Assembly: GCF_002632615.1 (NCBI RefSeq)
Contig: NZ_NITZ01000002.1
Location: forward strand, 179,033 to 243,032
Source of the DNA: Xenorhabdus miraniensis
GTDB lineage: Bacteria > Pseudomonadota > Gammaproteobacteria > Enterobacterales > Enterobacteriaceae
DNA: 64,000 bases
Reading direction: 5' to 3'
Translations under genes and position numbers: made by a program
Shown: piece after piece, positions 21,632 through 29,800 of the stretch
How the letters are laid out: each line of letters starts with the position of its first letter
Position numbering within the stretch: the stretch's first letter is position 1
Notes under the pieces: model-generated
Database searches by the model: none
The model's input: only the letters and a program-made list of their open reading frames with translations
Told to the model about the DNA's origin: nothing

Positions 21632-23071
21632 ATGCAGGGCAACAAAATCGGATATCTTATTGGTGGCACAATTCTGGCGACGACTTGCTTGGTTCAGGCA
21701 GAAACCTTGCAGCCCGATCCGGCTTGGCAACAAGGCAAACTTGAAAATGGGTTTAGCTGGCAAATCCTGCAAACACCACAGCGGCCTAATGACAGAATAC
21801 AGTTACGGTTATTGGTAAAAACGGGTTCACTGGTCGAAAAAAACCATCAACAGGGTTATACCTACCTTATCCCGAAGGTTGTTTTATCCAGCAGTAAAGA
21901 TTTATCATCGCAAAAACTTGAAAACCTCTGGCATAACGCGATTGACACCAAAAACCCTTTCCCTCCTGCCATTGTTTCATACGATTTCACCCTTTATAGC
22001 TTAAGCTTGCCGAATAACCGCCCTGAGTTACTGCAAGATGCGCTGATATGGCTTTCTGATATTGCTGGTGGTGCTGTATTTATACCGGAAACATTGGCAC
22101 AGGCCACGAAAGAAGAGGAATATCCTGTTACAACTTTTCCACCTGATGTCCAGGATCCGGTATGGCGTATGCGGTTGCAAGGCTCGACGCTGATAGACCA
22201 TGATCCCGGGTTGCCGATCTCCAAGCCTGTCGATGTGAAAAAAGTCGAAAACTTCTATCATCAGTGGTACACGCCGGATGCGATGACGCTGTACATTGCG
22301 GGAAATGTTGACAGGCGGTTATTGTCAGAACGGATTAACCAGACATTTTCGCCATTGGAAGGAAAGCGACAGACACCGGTTCCTGTCCCTACATTATTGC
22401 CACTGAAAGCGGCAACGATTGGCGTAGTGAGTGATAAAATCAAACAAGACCGCCTATCTTTAACCTGGAACCTGAATTGGCTGCCTATTAACGATTCGCA
22501 GACGCTGATTCAGTATTGGCTGAATGATCTGGCCCGTGAGGCGCTTTACCGTTATCTGCAATTGGGGCTTCAGGAAAAGCAGGATGACATGAAATTGGGG
22601 CTGGATTGCCGGGTGATTTACCAGCGTGCGAATTGTTCATTAAATCTGGATGCCTCCTCAGACAAGCTGATGGAATCCACGCTTTATCTGGCTTCTCAGT
22701 TGTCATCATTGCGTGAAAATGGGCTGCCGGAGGGGCAATTTGATGAACTTTATGCCCAGAAGAAAGCTCAGCTCCAGCAACTGTTTGCGATGTATGCGCG
22801 TACTGATACTGACATCTTGATTAACCAACGCCTGTTATCACAACAAAACAATGTGATAGATATCGCCCCTGAACAATTCCAGAGATTGAGACAGGTATTT
22901 TTATCGTCACTGACACCACAGCTCCTGAATAAAAAACTGAAAGAGATGTTGTCTCAAGAAATCTCTTTTATTCTGGTGCAACCAAAAGGCGAAGAACCAG
23001 TTGATGTTAATCAACTCAAAAATAGCTTTAACCAGATTATGAGACCGGGGCCATTGCCGGAGAAGCCTTAA
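21632..23071 (+). CDS. yhjJ: YhjJ, M16-like pseudo-peptidase, periplasmic
   Basis: A 479-residue exported protein of the insulinase (M16) family, homologous to E. coli YhjJ. A signal peptide (MQGNKIGYLIGGTILATTCLVQA) is followed by LQPDPAWQQGKLENG, then two M16-type halves (FYHQWYTPDAMTLYIAGNV marks the first). The HxxEH zinc motif expected near residue 70 is absent: that position reads GYTYLIPKVVL. The E. coli protein, as I recall, also lacks it, so the family is probably non-catalytic. The ATG at 21632 aligns with the E. coli start; a GTG lies two codons upstream. It follows the YhjK-like stub by 106 bp. Confidence 0.88.
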   Translation: MQGNKIGYLIGGTILATTCLVQAETLQPDPAWQQGKLENGFSWQILQTPQRPNDRIQLRLLVKTGSLVEKNHQQGYTYLIPKVVLSSSKDLSSQKLENLWHNAIDTKNPFPPAIVSYDFTLYSLSLPNNRPELLQDALIWLSDIAGGAVFIPETLAQATKEEEYPVTTFPPDVQDPVWRMRLQGSTLIDHDPGLPISKPVDVKKVENFYHQWYTPDAMTLYIAGNVDRRLLSERINQTFSPLEGKRQTPVPVPTLLPLKAATIGVVSDKIKQDRLSLTWNLNWLPINDSQTLIQYWLNDLAREALYRYLQLGLQEKQDDMKLGLDCRVIYQRANCSLNLDASSDKLMESTLYLASQLSSLRENGLPEGQFDELYAQKKAQLQQLFAMYARTDTDILINQRLLSQQNNVIDIAPEQFQRLRQVFLSSLTPQLLNKKLKEMLSQEISFILVQPKGEEPVDVNQLKNSFNQIMRPGPLPEKP

Positions 23072-23184
23072 GAGGCGACTCTATTAGGTTCTTTTGAAGC
23101 AGTCATGTGAAGCTTGGACGTTATAAAATCAGATTGTTTGTTATTTGTTCTTGGTGGTTTAATTCATTATAGGGAGTATTGAAA

Positions 23185-23430
23185 ATGGTAATGATGACTG
23201 TCAGGAATATTCCAGATGAAGTACACCGTGCCTTGCGGGTACGTGCTGCTTTACATGGTCGCAGTACCGAAGCAGAAGTGCGTGCCATTCTTGAAGAATC
23301 TGTAAAGTCTGATAGCAGGGTCAAACTGGGTTCGATGCTGGCTGACATTGGCCGCCAAGACAAATTAACAGATGAAGATATCTCTATTATTAATAAAATG
23401 CGTGACTTAATACCGTTAATTAAGTTTTAA
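23185..23430 (+). CDS. FitA/VapB-like ribbon-helix-helix antitoxin, solitary
   Basis: An 81-residue protein whose first half (MTVRNIPDEVHRALRVRAALHGRSTEAEVRAIL) is a typical ribbon-helix-helix DNA-binding domain of the FitA/StbC antitoxin type. In these systems the antitoxin binds a PIN-domain RNase and represses its own operon. The start at 23185 has AGGGAG eight bases upstream. No PIN toxin follows: the next 390 bp are non-coding. It may be an orphan antitoxin, a remnant of a lost pair, or a small regulator. Confidence 0.75.
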   Translation: MVMMTVRNIPDEVHRALRVRAALHGRSTEAEVRAILEESVKSDSRVKLGSMLADIGRQDKLTDEDISIINKMRDLIPLIKF

Positions 23431-23819
23431 ATAATTATTTGAAAAACGGGGTAAAAAATTTCACTTATTATATTTATATGAATTTTTCACTTATTTTAAA
23501 TAACCAGAAGAAATACATAAAATGATAAGTGAGATTGTCAAAATTCACGTTTTAGTGGAGGTGTTGCTGGGTAGTTTGAGCTAAATCTTAAAGTTTTTAT
23601 TTTTAATAAGTAATTGATGGGATGTCAAAGCTAAGTAACAATGGGTTTGCACTGTTTTTTATGTGTGATTTTTATCACGTTTGTTTTATTAACTATTTTA
23701 TTTTGATGGAATTTTAAAATAAATTGGTTCTACGTTGTTTTTATTTGTATTAAAAATGATGTATGTGAGATGTGTTTTTTTGAGAGTTACAATGTAAAAT
23801 AATAGATATCGGGGGTGGT
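23431..23819. other. AT-rich spacer before the orphan hcp cassette
   Basis: No gene is visible in about 390 bp of very AT-rich sequence. It separates the antitoxin gene from the hcp cassette and presumably contains the cassette promoter. The hcp start is preceded by GGGGGTGG. Confidence 0.5.
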
Positions 23820-24299
23820 ATGTCCAGTTTGATTTATTTAACAATAAATGGTGAAAGTCAAGGCATAATTTCTGCTGGTTGTGGAGAGAAAACCTCAATA
23901 GGTAACAAAGCTCAACAAGGGCATGCGGATGAAATATTTGTTTATAGTTTTCAGCATATTATGCTAAGGAATCAAAATGTTTCTCATCATCCCGTCATAA
24001 TAAATAAACCCATAGATAAATCATCTCCGTTGTTAGCGAAAAGTATTAATGACAATGAAAAATTAGAGTGTTTATTTAATTTTTGGCGTACTAATGAGAA
24101 TGGAGGGTTGGAGCTTTTTTATAAAATTAGGTTAGGGGGAGCTCATATTGCTAGTCTAAAATCTGATTATCCTCATTCTCTGAATAGCAATCATATGGTA
24201 CCACAAGAAATTATTTCAATAGAATACACAGATATTACTTGGAATAATGTAGCCTGCTCAACAGGTTCATATAGTTTTTGGAACGAAAGGGTCTACTGA
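23820..24299 (+). CDS. Orphan Hcp-family T6SS tube protein / effector carrier
   Basis: A 159-residue Hcp-like protein. It keeps the family opening (IYLTINGESQGIISAGC), the HADEIFVYSFQH strand and the closing IISIEYTDITWNN. It differs markedly from the Hcp of the main T6SS locus at 33735. Hcp forms the hexameric inner tube and carries small effectors in its lumen. Here it is the first gene of a three-gene cassette: the next gene starts inside its stop codon (TGATG), and that pattern is typical of hcp-effector-immunity units. Base composition is much more AT-rich than the T6SS operon, suggesting separate acquisition. Confidence 0.85.
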   Translation: MSSLIYLTINGESQGIISAGCGEKTSIGNKAQQGHADEIFVYSFQHIMLRNQNVSHHPVIINKPIDKSSPLLAKSINDNEKLECLFNFWRTNENGGLELFYKIRLGGAHIASLKSDYPHSLNSNHMVPQEIISIEYTDITWNNVACSTGSYSFWNERVY

Positions 24300-24949
24300 T
24301 GGATGGAGCTAAAGATATTGCCGAAGGTATGGTTTCGGCAATCACTGATAATGACAGTGGATTCTTCACCGGGTTTGCAGCAGGGTTATTAGATATTCCT
24401 GTAGATATGTTTTATTTAGGATATGATTTTTTAGATACGGAACATAGACATGAAAATGAAAATGATAAGTATCGTTTTGCCAATATGGTAAAAGAAAATA
24501 CGCTTTCAATGGAGAGTATTGAAAGAGTAATTCAGATCATTTTTGAAGAATATTTCAGTAAACTTAGTGATGAACAAAAACGACGATTGGTTGAAACAAA
24601 GGTTGGGCGTATTTTTGGGGGTATGGTTGGGAAACAAGTCATTTTTGGTAGCCACTTAGGGGCTATTTTTGGTTCAAGATGGTTGACTAAATTCGTTGGT
24701 TCAACTACTGTCCTTAGTGTGATTAGTATAGGTTCGTCAGTTTCTAGAGCAATCTATACATCCAGAGAATTGTCAGAAAGAAACCCTGAGTTATATATGA
24801 AACTGAGGAGAGAAGGAAATTTGGATCTGCTTTATTTTCTTGTGGAAAATAAGATGGACCCATACGTTAGGGCGCTAGAAAACTATAATAAAAACAACGA
24901 ACTATTCAATGCTATTTTTGATGATTTTGTGAGTGAATTAGACAAATGA
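24299..24949 (+). CDS. Putative T6SS effector linked to Hcp, membrane-active (unrecognised family)
   Basis: I do not recognise this 216-residue protein. It has a hydrophobic stretch at about residues 21-45 (GFFTGFAAGLLDIPVDMFYL), a charged helical middle (46-102) and a glycine-zipper-like hydrophobic region at about 103-152 with Gly at 103, 107, 108, 111, 117, 121 and 125. The rest (153-216) is charged and helical. No enzyme motif is visible. The ATG at 24299 overlaps the hcp stop and has AAAGGG seven bases upstream. The following gene overlaps it by four bases and encodes a small two-TM protein. By context it is probably a toxin that inserts into the target inner membrane, but this is inference; a structural or accessory role remains possible. 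Confidence 0.6.
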   Translation: MDGAKDIAEGMVSAITDNDSGFFTGFAAGLLDIPVDMFYLGYDFLDTEHRHENENDKYRFANMVKENTLSMESIERVIQIIFEEYFSKLSDEQKRRLVETKVGRIFGGMVGKQVIFGSHLGAIFGSRWLTKFVGSTTVLSVISIGSSVSRAIYTSRELSERNPELYMKLRREGNLDLLYFLVENKMDPYVRALENYNKNNELFNAIFDDFVSELDK

Positions 24950-25179
24950 AAATTATAAAATTTTCTAATTTTTTGGTAAAGTTGGCGATATATTTATTGC
25001 AAAGTTTTATTATAAGTATTAGTTCACTTTCATTGATATCACTTGTTTATTTTGGATTGCTAACAAACTTTGAAAATAAATATCTCTATGTGTTTATTTC
25101 AATAGGTGGGTTGGTTTTTTCAGCTTTATTATATTATCTAACTGAAAAAATTAAGGAAAAATACACTTTCTTTCAGTAG
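24946..25179 (+). CDS. Putative two-TM immunity protein
   Basis: A 77-residue protein with two predicted TM helices (about 10-38 and 48-68) and a basic C-terminal tail ending EKIKEKYTFFQ. It overlaps the preceding gene through ATGA, so the two are translationally coupled. A small inner-membrane protein after a membrane-active toxin is the expected form of immunity against pore-formers. There is no sequence family I can name. Confidence 0.6.
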   Translation: MKIIKFSNFLVKLAIYLLQSFIISISSLSLISLVYFGLLTNFENKYLYVFISIGGLVFSALLYYLTEKIKEKYTFFQ

Positions 25180-25257
25180 AACTTATGTAACTTTACTTGT
25201 CCTTACTAATACAAAACTATCATGACTTATATTTTAAACATAGCTCTATCCCGTAAC

Positions 25258-25296
25258 AAAAAAATCAGCTAATCAAACTGACCGGCTGATTTTCTT
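25258..25296. terminator. Bidirectional terminator between hcp cassette and tautomerase gene
   Basis: Arms AAAATCAGC (25261-25269) and GCTGATTTT (25285-25293) have an A-run on the left and a T-rich run on the right. It can therefore stop both the plus-strand cassette (ending 25179) and the minus-strand tautomerase gene (ending 25320). Confidence 0.75.
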
Positions 25297-25319
25297 TCTT
25301 ATCCTTTTAATTCAATCTA

Positions 25320-25535
25320 TTACTTCTTCCCTGCTTTCGCTGCCGCCCTCAGCTCTGTGACGTTCTTACCCCCAATTCCCCAGTTATCTGTTTCCACTTC
25401 ATCAATGATCACAAAAGTCGTGGCTGGGTTTTTCCCAAGTACATCCACCAGCAGTTGGGTTGCACCTTCAATCAGTTGTTGTTTCTGCTCAGCGGTTGCG
25501 CCTTCGCGGGTAATTTTGATGTTCACAAATGGCAT
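25320..25535 (-). CDS. 4-oxalocrotonate tautomerase family protein
   Basis: A 71-residue member of the 4-OT family, enzymes that use the N-terminal proline as catalytic base after Met removal. The start MPFVNIKITREG puts Pro at position 2 of the translated chain, which fixes the start at 25535; the frame is open 27 codons upstream but those would bury the proline. The family segments EQKQQLIEGATQLLVDVLGK and VIIDEVETDNWGIGG are present. Physiological substrate cannot be assigned. Confidence 0.9.
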   Translation of the reverse strand: MPFVNIKITREGATAEQKQQLIEGATQLLVDVLGKNPATTFVIIDEVETDNWGIGGKNVTELRAAAKAGKK

Positions 25536-25643
25536 AAAATGACTCCTTTTTTGGTTTGTTATGAAATGCTTCTGATGAAGCATTCCCGCGTTGATACGGG
25601 AATGTAGGTACAGCAAAAAAACAGTCTGACTTTTGATATGTGG

Positions 25644-26624
25644 CTATTGCTCTGGTTTCTTCTCTTCTGCGGTCGCAATCCAGGCGGCACAAAACAACGT
25701 CAGCCGGGCGAAGAAATAGAAGAATGCCATTAAACCAATGACGGAACCGAAAGCAGCGCCAGAAGGAGAGCTGGCAAGGCGCGGCAGCATCATGGTCATA
25801 ATATATTTGATGACCTCAAATCCAATGGCTGCCATTAACGTACCTTTGAACAACGCTTTTCTTTCAGGCCGATGGCGCGGCAGGATCCACAGTATCCATA
25901 GGAATAACAAATAATTGGCAGAAATGGAAATAGTCATGCCAATTGATGTCCATGCAGGGCGGAGCCATTCTATGCCTTCCAATCCGAGGGCATGGACGAT
26001 GGTGGCTTGGGCGGAGCCTGAAATGGAAGTCAGCGATAGCGTCATCACCAACGCAAAAAGAAGGCCGAATAAAGAGAAAAAATCGCGAATGTATTGAAAG
26101 TAAATTTTCTCTTTATCTTCATGATTGCGTTCCCAAATATCACGGGATTGAGCGAGGATCGCTTCGCGTAAATTTCCCACCCAGTTCACACCCGAATAGA
26201 GGGCGATTGCCAGACCAGTCAGTCCGACAGTTGTTCTTTGGTTGACCGCAGTGTCTACACTGTTTTTTAACGTGTTGGCGAGGGTGGGATCACTGATGCT
26301 ATTGGCGATGCCATTGATCAAACGTGCCAGCAAGTCCGGGTTGGATGCCAGCACAAAACCTGCAACGGCAAAAGAGAGCATCAGGATCGGAATCAGGGAG
26401 AGAAAGGAAAAGTAGGTAATCGCAGCACCAAACTGGCTACCCATGCGATCGTTGAAGCGTTGTGCCGCCCGGATCAAGTGGGCAATAAAAGGAATACGGC
26501 GGATAGCGTTGCCAATGCGGATCGTCACGGAAAACGCTTTTTTACTGCTATGTAGCCCTTTCGCTAATGGTGTGGAGATTTTCCCTATACCGGATTGTTC
26601 CCTGTTTTTATGGTAAGTTGGCAT
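25644..26624 (-). CDS. yhjD: YhjD, YihY/RNase BN-family inner-membrane protein
   Basis: A 326-residue inner-membrane protein with a cytosolic N-terminus of about 55 residues and six TM helices of the YihY (formerly RNase BN) family. Conserved segments are FNDRMGSQFGAAITYFSFLSLIPILM, YSGVNWVGNLREAI and SGAAFGSVIGLMAFFYFFARLTLFCAAWIATAEE. In E. coli an altered yhjD can suppress lethality from incomplete lipopolysaccharide, which has been taken to suggest a lipid-export role. The start has GAGGA upstream. It lies 108 bp upstream of the tautomerase gene on the same strand. Confidence 0.92.
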   Translation of the reverse strand: MPTYHKNREQSGIGKISTPLAKGLHSSKKAFSVTIRIGNAIRRIPFIAHLIRAAQRFNDRMGSQFGAAITYFSFLSLIPILMLSFAVAGFVLASNPDLLARLINGIANSISDPTLANTLKNSVDTAVNQRTTVGLTGLAIALYSGVNWVGNLREAILAQSRDIWERNHEDKEKIYFQYIRDFFSLFGLLFALVMTLSLTSISGSAQATIVHALGLEGIEWLRPAWTSIGMTISISANYLLFLWILWILPRHRPERKALFKGTLMAAIGFEVIKYIMTMMLPRLASSPSGAAFGSVIGLMAFFYFFARLTLFCAAWIATAEEKKPEQ

Positions 26625-26799
26625 TAAATCCTCTTAAATCTTGGTTGTGACTATCATTACTCGTTATATATTTTATAAAACCAATATTTCTTGAAATATA
26701 TAGCGGTTGAAACACGGGATGCTAAAATCCATTCTTTATATAGGTATGGGAAAAAAGAGTAACAGGCAAAATGGAAAAGGCAACAAGGGAAGGGAAGCG

Positions 26800-26835
26800 A
26801 AAAAATACGGTAGCCCAATGATTGGCTACCGTATT
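26800..26835 (-). terminator. Intrinsic terminator of the xhlBA operon
   Basis: Perfect 12-bp arms AATACGGTAGCC (26804-26815) and GGCTACCGTATT (26824-26835) are followed, on the minus strand, by six Ts. It lies 25 bp after the xhlA stop. Confidence 0.88.
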
Positions 26836-26860
26836 GAAGATCAATCGTGGATCATGATGA

Positions 26861-29800
26861 TCAATCTAATTGACGACCTTTAACTTCGCTGCGGACGGTT
26901 GGAAGTTCAGAGTTGTGGCTTTCATTTTTCACAAAAGGCACTTTGCCAGAGAAAATATCTTTTTGTGCAGTGGTAGCCAGACCGATGATAGAATCTGGTA
27001 CGTTAGCGCCCAAATTTCTGCTCTTATCGTATCCCGTTACAGATTGCTGATTAATCTGCTGGGTATTCACAGTGACAGGCCCCTGTGTACTGTCAATTTT
27101 ACTGCCGACTAAATACGTTGTTCCAGAAATATCCAGGTTAACGCCTTGAGCACCGTTCAGCGTTGTTTGTTTACCGACTGTTTCGCGATCGAGCGTATCG
27201 TAATTGCCTTTGAGTTTGCCATTAAAGCCTTTGAACGTGGCTGTCAATTGGTCTTTCAAACTCGGAGCCTTACCATTGGCGTTATCGGCAGCGGCAGTCT
27301 CAGTTGTAGCAGTATTTCCTGATGAACCTTCTGCTGCGGTAGGAACAGCCTGTTTAGACGGGTTATCACCTTTGACCGTTTTGCTATAACCCAAGCCAGC
27401 ATCCAGTCCTGCATCCAATCTGTGGGTACTGTCTTTGAGGCTTTCAACATTGAAATTACCGCCGACTTTACCGGTGACTTGATCTGCTGTCACATTCGCG
27501 CCTTTGAGTGAGGTATCGCCTGCACTGGTCAACGTAACATTGCCACCAGAAATTTGGGTGTTACGGTGCGTTGTTTGATCCAGACGGTTGACCCCGAATT
27601 TCAATTCACCGCCAATGTTATATTTATTGTCGATGATACGGTCAGCGGCTGCGGTATTGCCTGTTGCAGAATTATCGCCGGCAGTGTTGTTTGCTGCGCT
27701 GTTACCACCTTCGTTGTTGCGGGCCTTGGAAGAGAACCCTCCTTTAGCTTTAGCACTGACATTCCAGCCATGGGCATTCTCTGTATCCTGAGCGGAAGTC
27801 AGATCGATTTTCCCGCGTTGTGCAGTTAAGTCTACCTGTTTGCCGGATACATTTGCGCCTTGTAATGCCACGTTATTGCCCGCATTCAGGTTTACACCTT
27901 GTCCACCAGTAATAGCACTGGTCTGAGCCGTGGTTTTGTTCTGATTGCTGGTGTTATAACCGCCACCGAGGCTGGCATCGAAATTCTTGCCATCCGGGTT
28001 GGTTCCTACTGTCAGGGAAATTTCCCCATTATAACCGCTGTTTTTTTGCTCGCTACGGTTGGTGGCTTGATTGAACTGGATATTTCCGCCAGCACCAACG
28101 TTGGTTGCACCTTTGCCCGCATTCATTGATGTGCCTTGGTAACGCGCATCTCTGGTTACCTGAACATTAATACCGTTTTGGGCATTAATGCTGCCAGTGA
28201 CTGCGTTGGAATTGCTGTTGGATGTTTCCTTATAGCTGCCATTGCCTTTACCGTTGACGGAAATATCTGCACCTGTGGTGGTGTAAACACGGAGACGTGC
28301 ATTGCCAGTGGTATCAGAAGATTGGCTGTTCTGGCTGTTTACAGCCGCTTCACTGGTATGGCTGCCAGCGGTCAGTGATACGCCGCCTTTATTGGCTTGA
28401 TATTGCGTGCCCTGATCGTAAACGTCGCCATTTGTTGTCACTTTGATATCGCCAGCTTTAACGGAAGTGACCACTGCATCGGATTTCTGGTTATTGGTGT
28501 AACGGCTGTTGCCATTCATCTCCAGTTCAATACCTACGTTAGGCAAACCTGTTTTTGAAATGGCCGTGTCCAGCTTCTTGTCTGAGGCGGCTTTGGCTGT
28601 TTTTTCGATTGGGCGGGTTGTTGCACTGTAATCGGCTGTAGCACTGATTTCACCTCCCACCTGTAATTGACTGGTAGAGCCGGATTCAGTATTGGCCGTC
28701 GCGACATTTTTAATGCTGCCAGCATTAGCCTGATAAGTGCCCTGTACTTGATGGTCAGTGCCCTGTTGCTTCAATTCACCCATTGCATTCAGGTCAAGGT
28801 TGCCGGTGACCTGCGTTTTAGTCACTGTTGCCGTTGTCCGATTCTGGGACTGACCATTTTTGTTATAGGCACCTTCAACACCGCTGCCGAATTTGTCCAT
28901 GCCACCGGTGAAAAACACGCTGCTATCGACTTTTTCTTGTGACGTTGAGGTTGAAGCGCTCTCTTCACCCGCCAGCAGAGAAACGTTGTTTCCGGTGATT
29001 TTTGCATCACCTTTTGTTGTCACTAAATTGGCACCCGTGACGGTGACATTTTTGCCGGCATTTACGGTGAGATTACCACCGCTCAATTCTGATGGTCGTT
29101 GCGTTATATTTTCGTTTTGCTGTTTATCAAGGACATGTACGAAACCTACCCCTGCACGGTATTGCTTATCTTTTGCCTCCTTAGCGTAATACTGCCAGTC
29201 AAGATTGGTTTTCTCCTGTTGATACTGATTTTTCTCACCATAATTCAGGATATTGATATTGCCCGATGTGTTCAGTTGCAGTTCACTCGCGCTTTTCACC
29301 AGACTGCCAATCACATTGATATCTTTATTGCTGAGTAATTTCAGATCCGTATCAGAAACCAAATGACTGCTGGAGGATTTCTGCTGTTTATTCTGTTCTT
29401 GATTGGTATTTTTGGTGATGTTGAAGATCGTTCCTTTTCTTTCATCCACCTCTTTATAAGTGTGGCTGACCGCATTGTCGATCGTTAATTGACCATCATT
29501 GGCTTCAACATAGGCCCCTTTCTCGGCTTTGACTTTACTGCCTGTAATCGTGACACCATTCATGCCAGTCAGCAGTAAATGCCCACCCGCCGTAACTTCG
29601 GAAATATGGTGAGTTTCTGATTTATCACGATTATCTTTCTTGCTGCCACCAGCAATGCCGCCCCAATAGGTTTTATCCTTCTCAAGGACTTGGTCATCAA
29701 CCAGGGATTGGACGGTAATATTGGCTTGCTGTCCCGCAGAAACAATCAGATTATTACCGGAATGAATATGAGTCCCCGTAATGTTGGCATTGCCGCCTGC

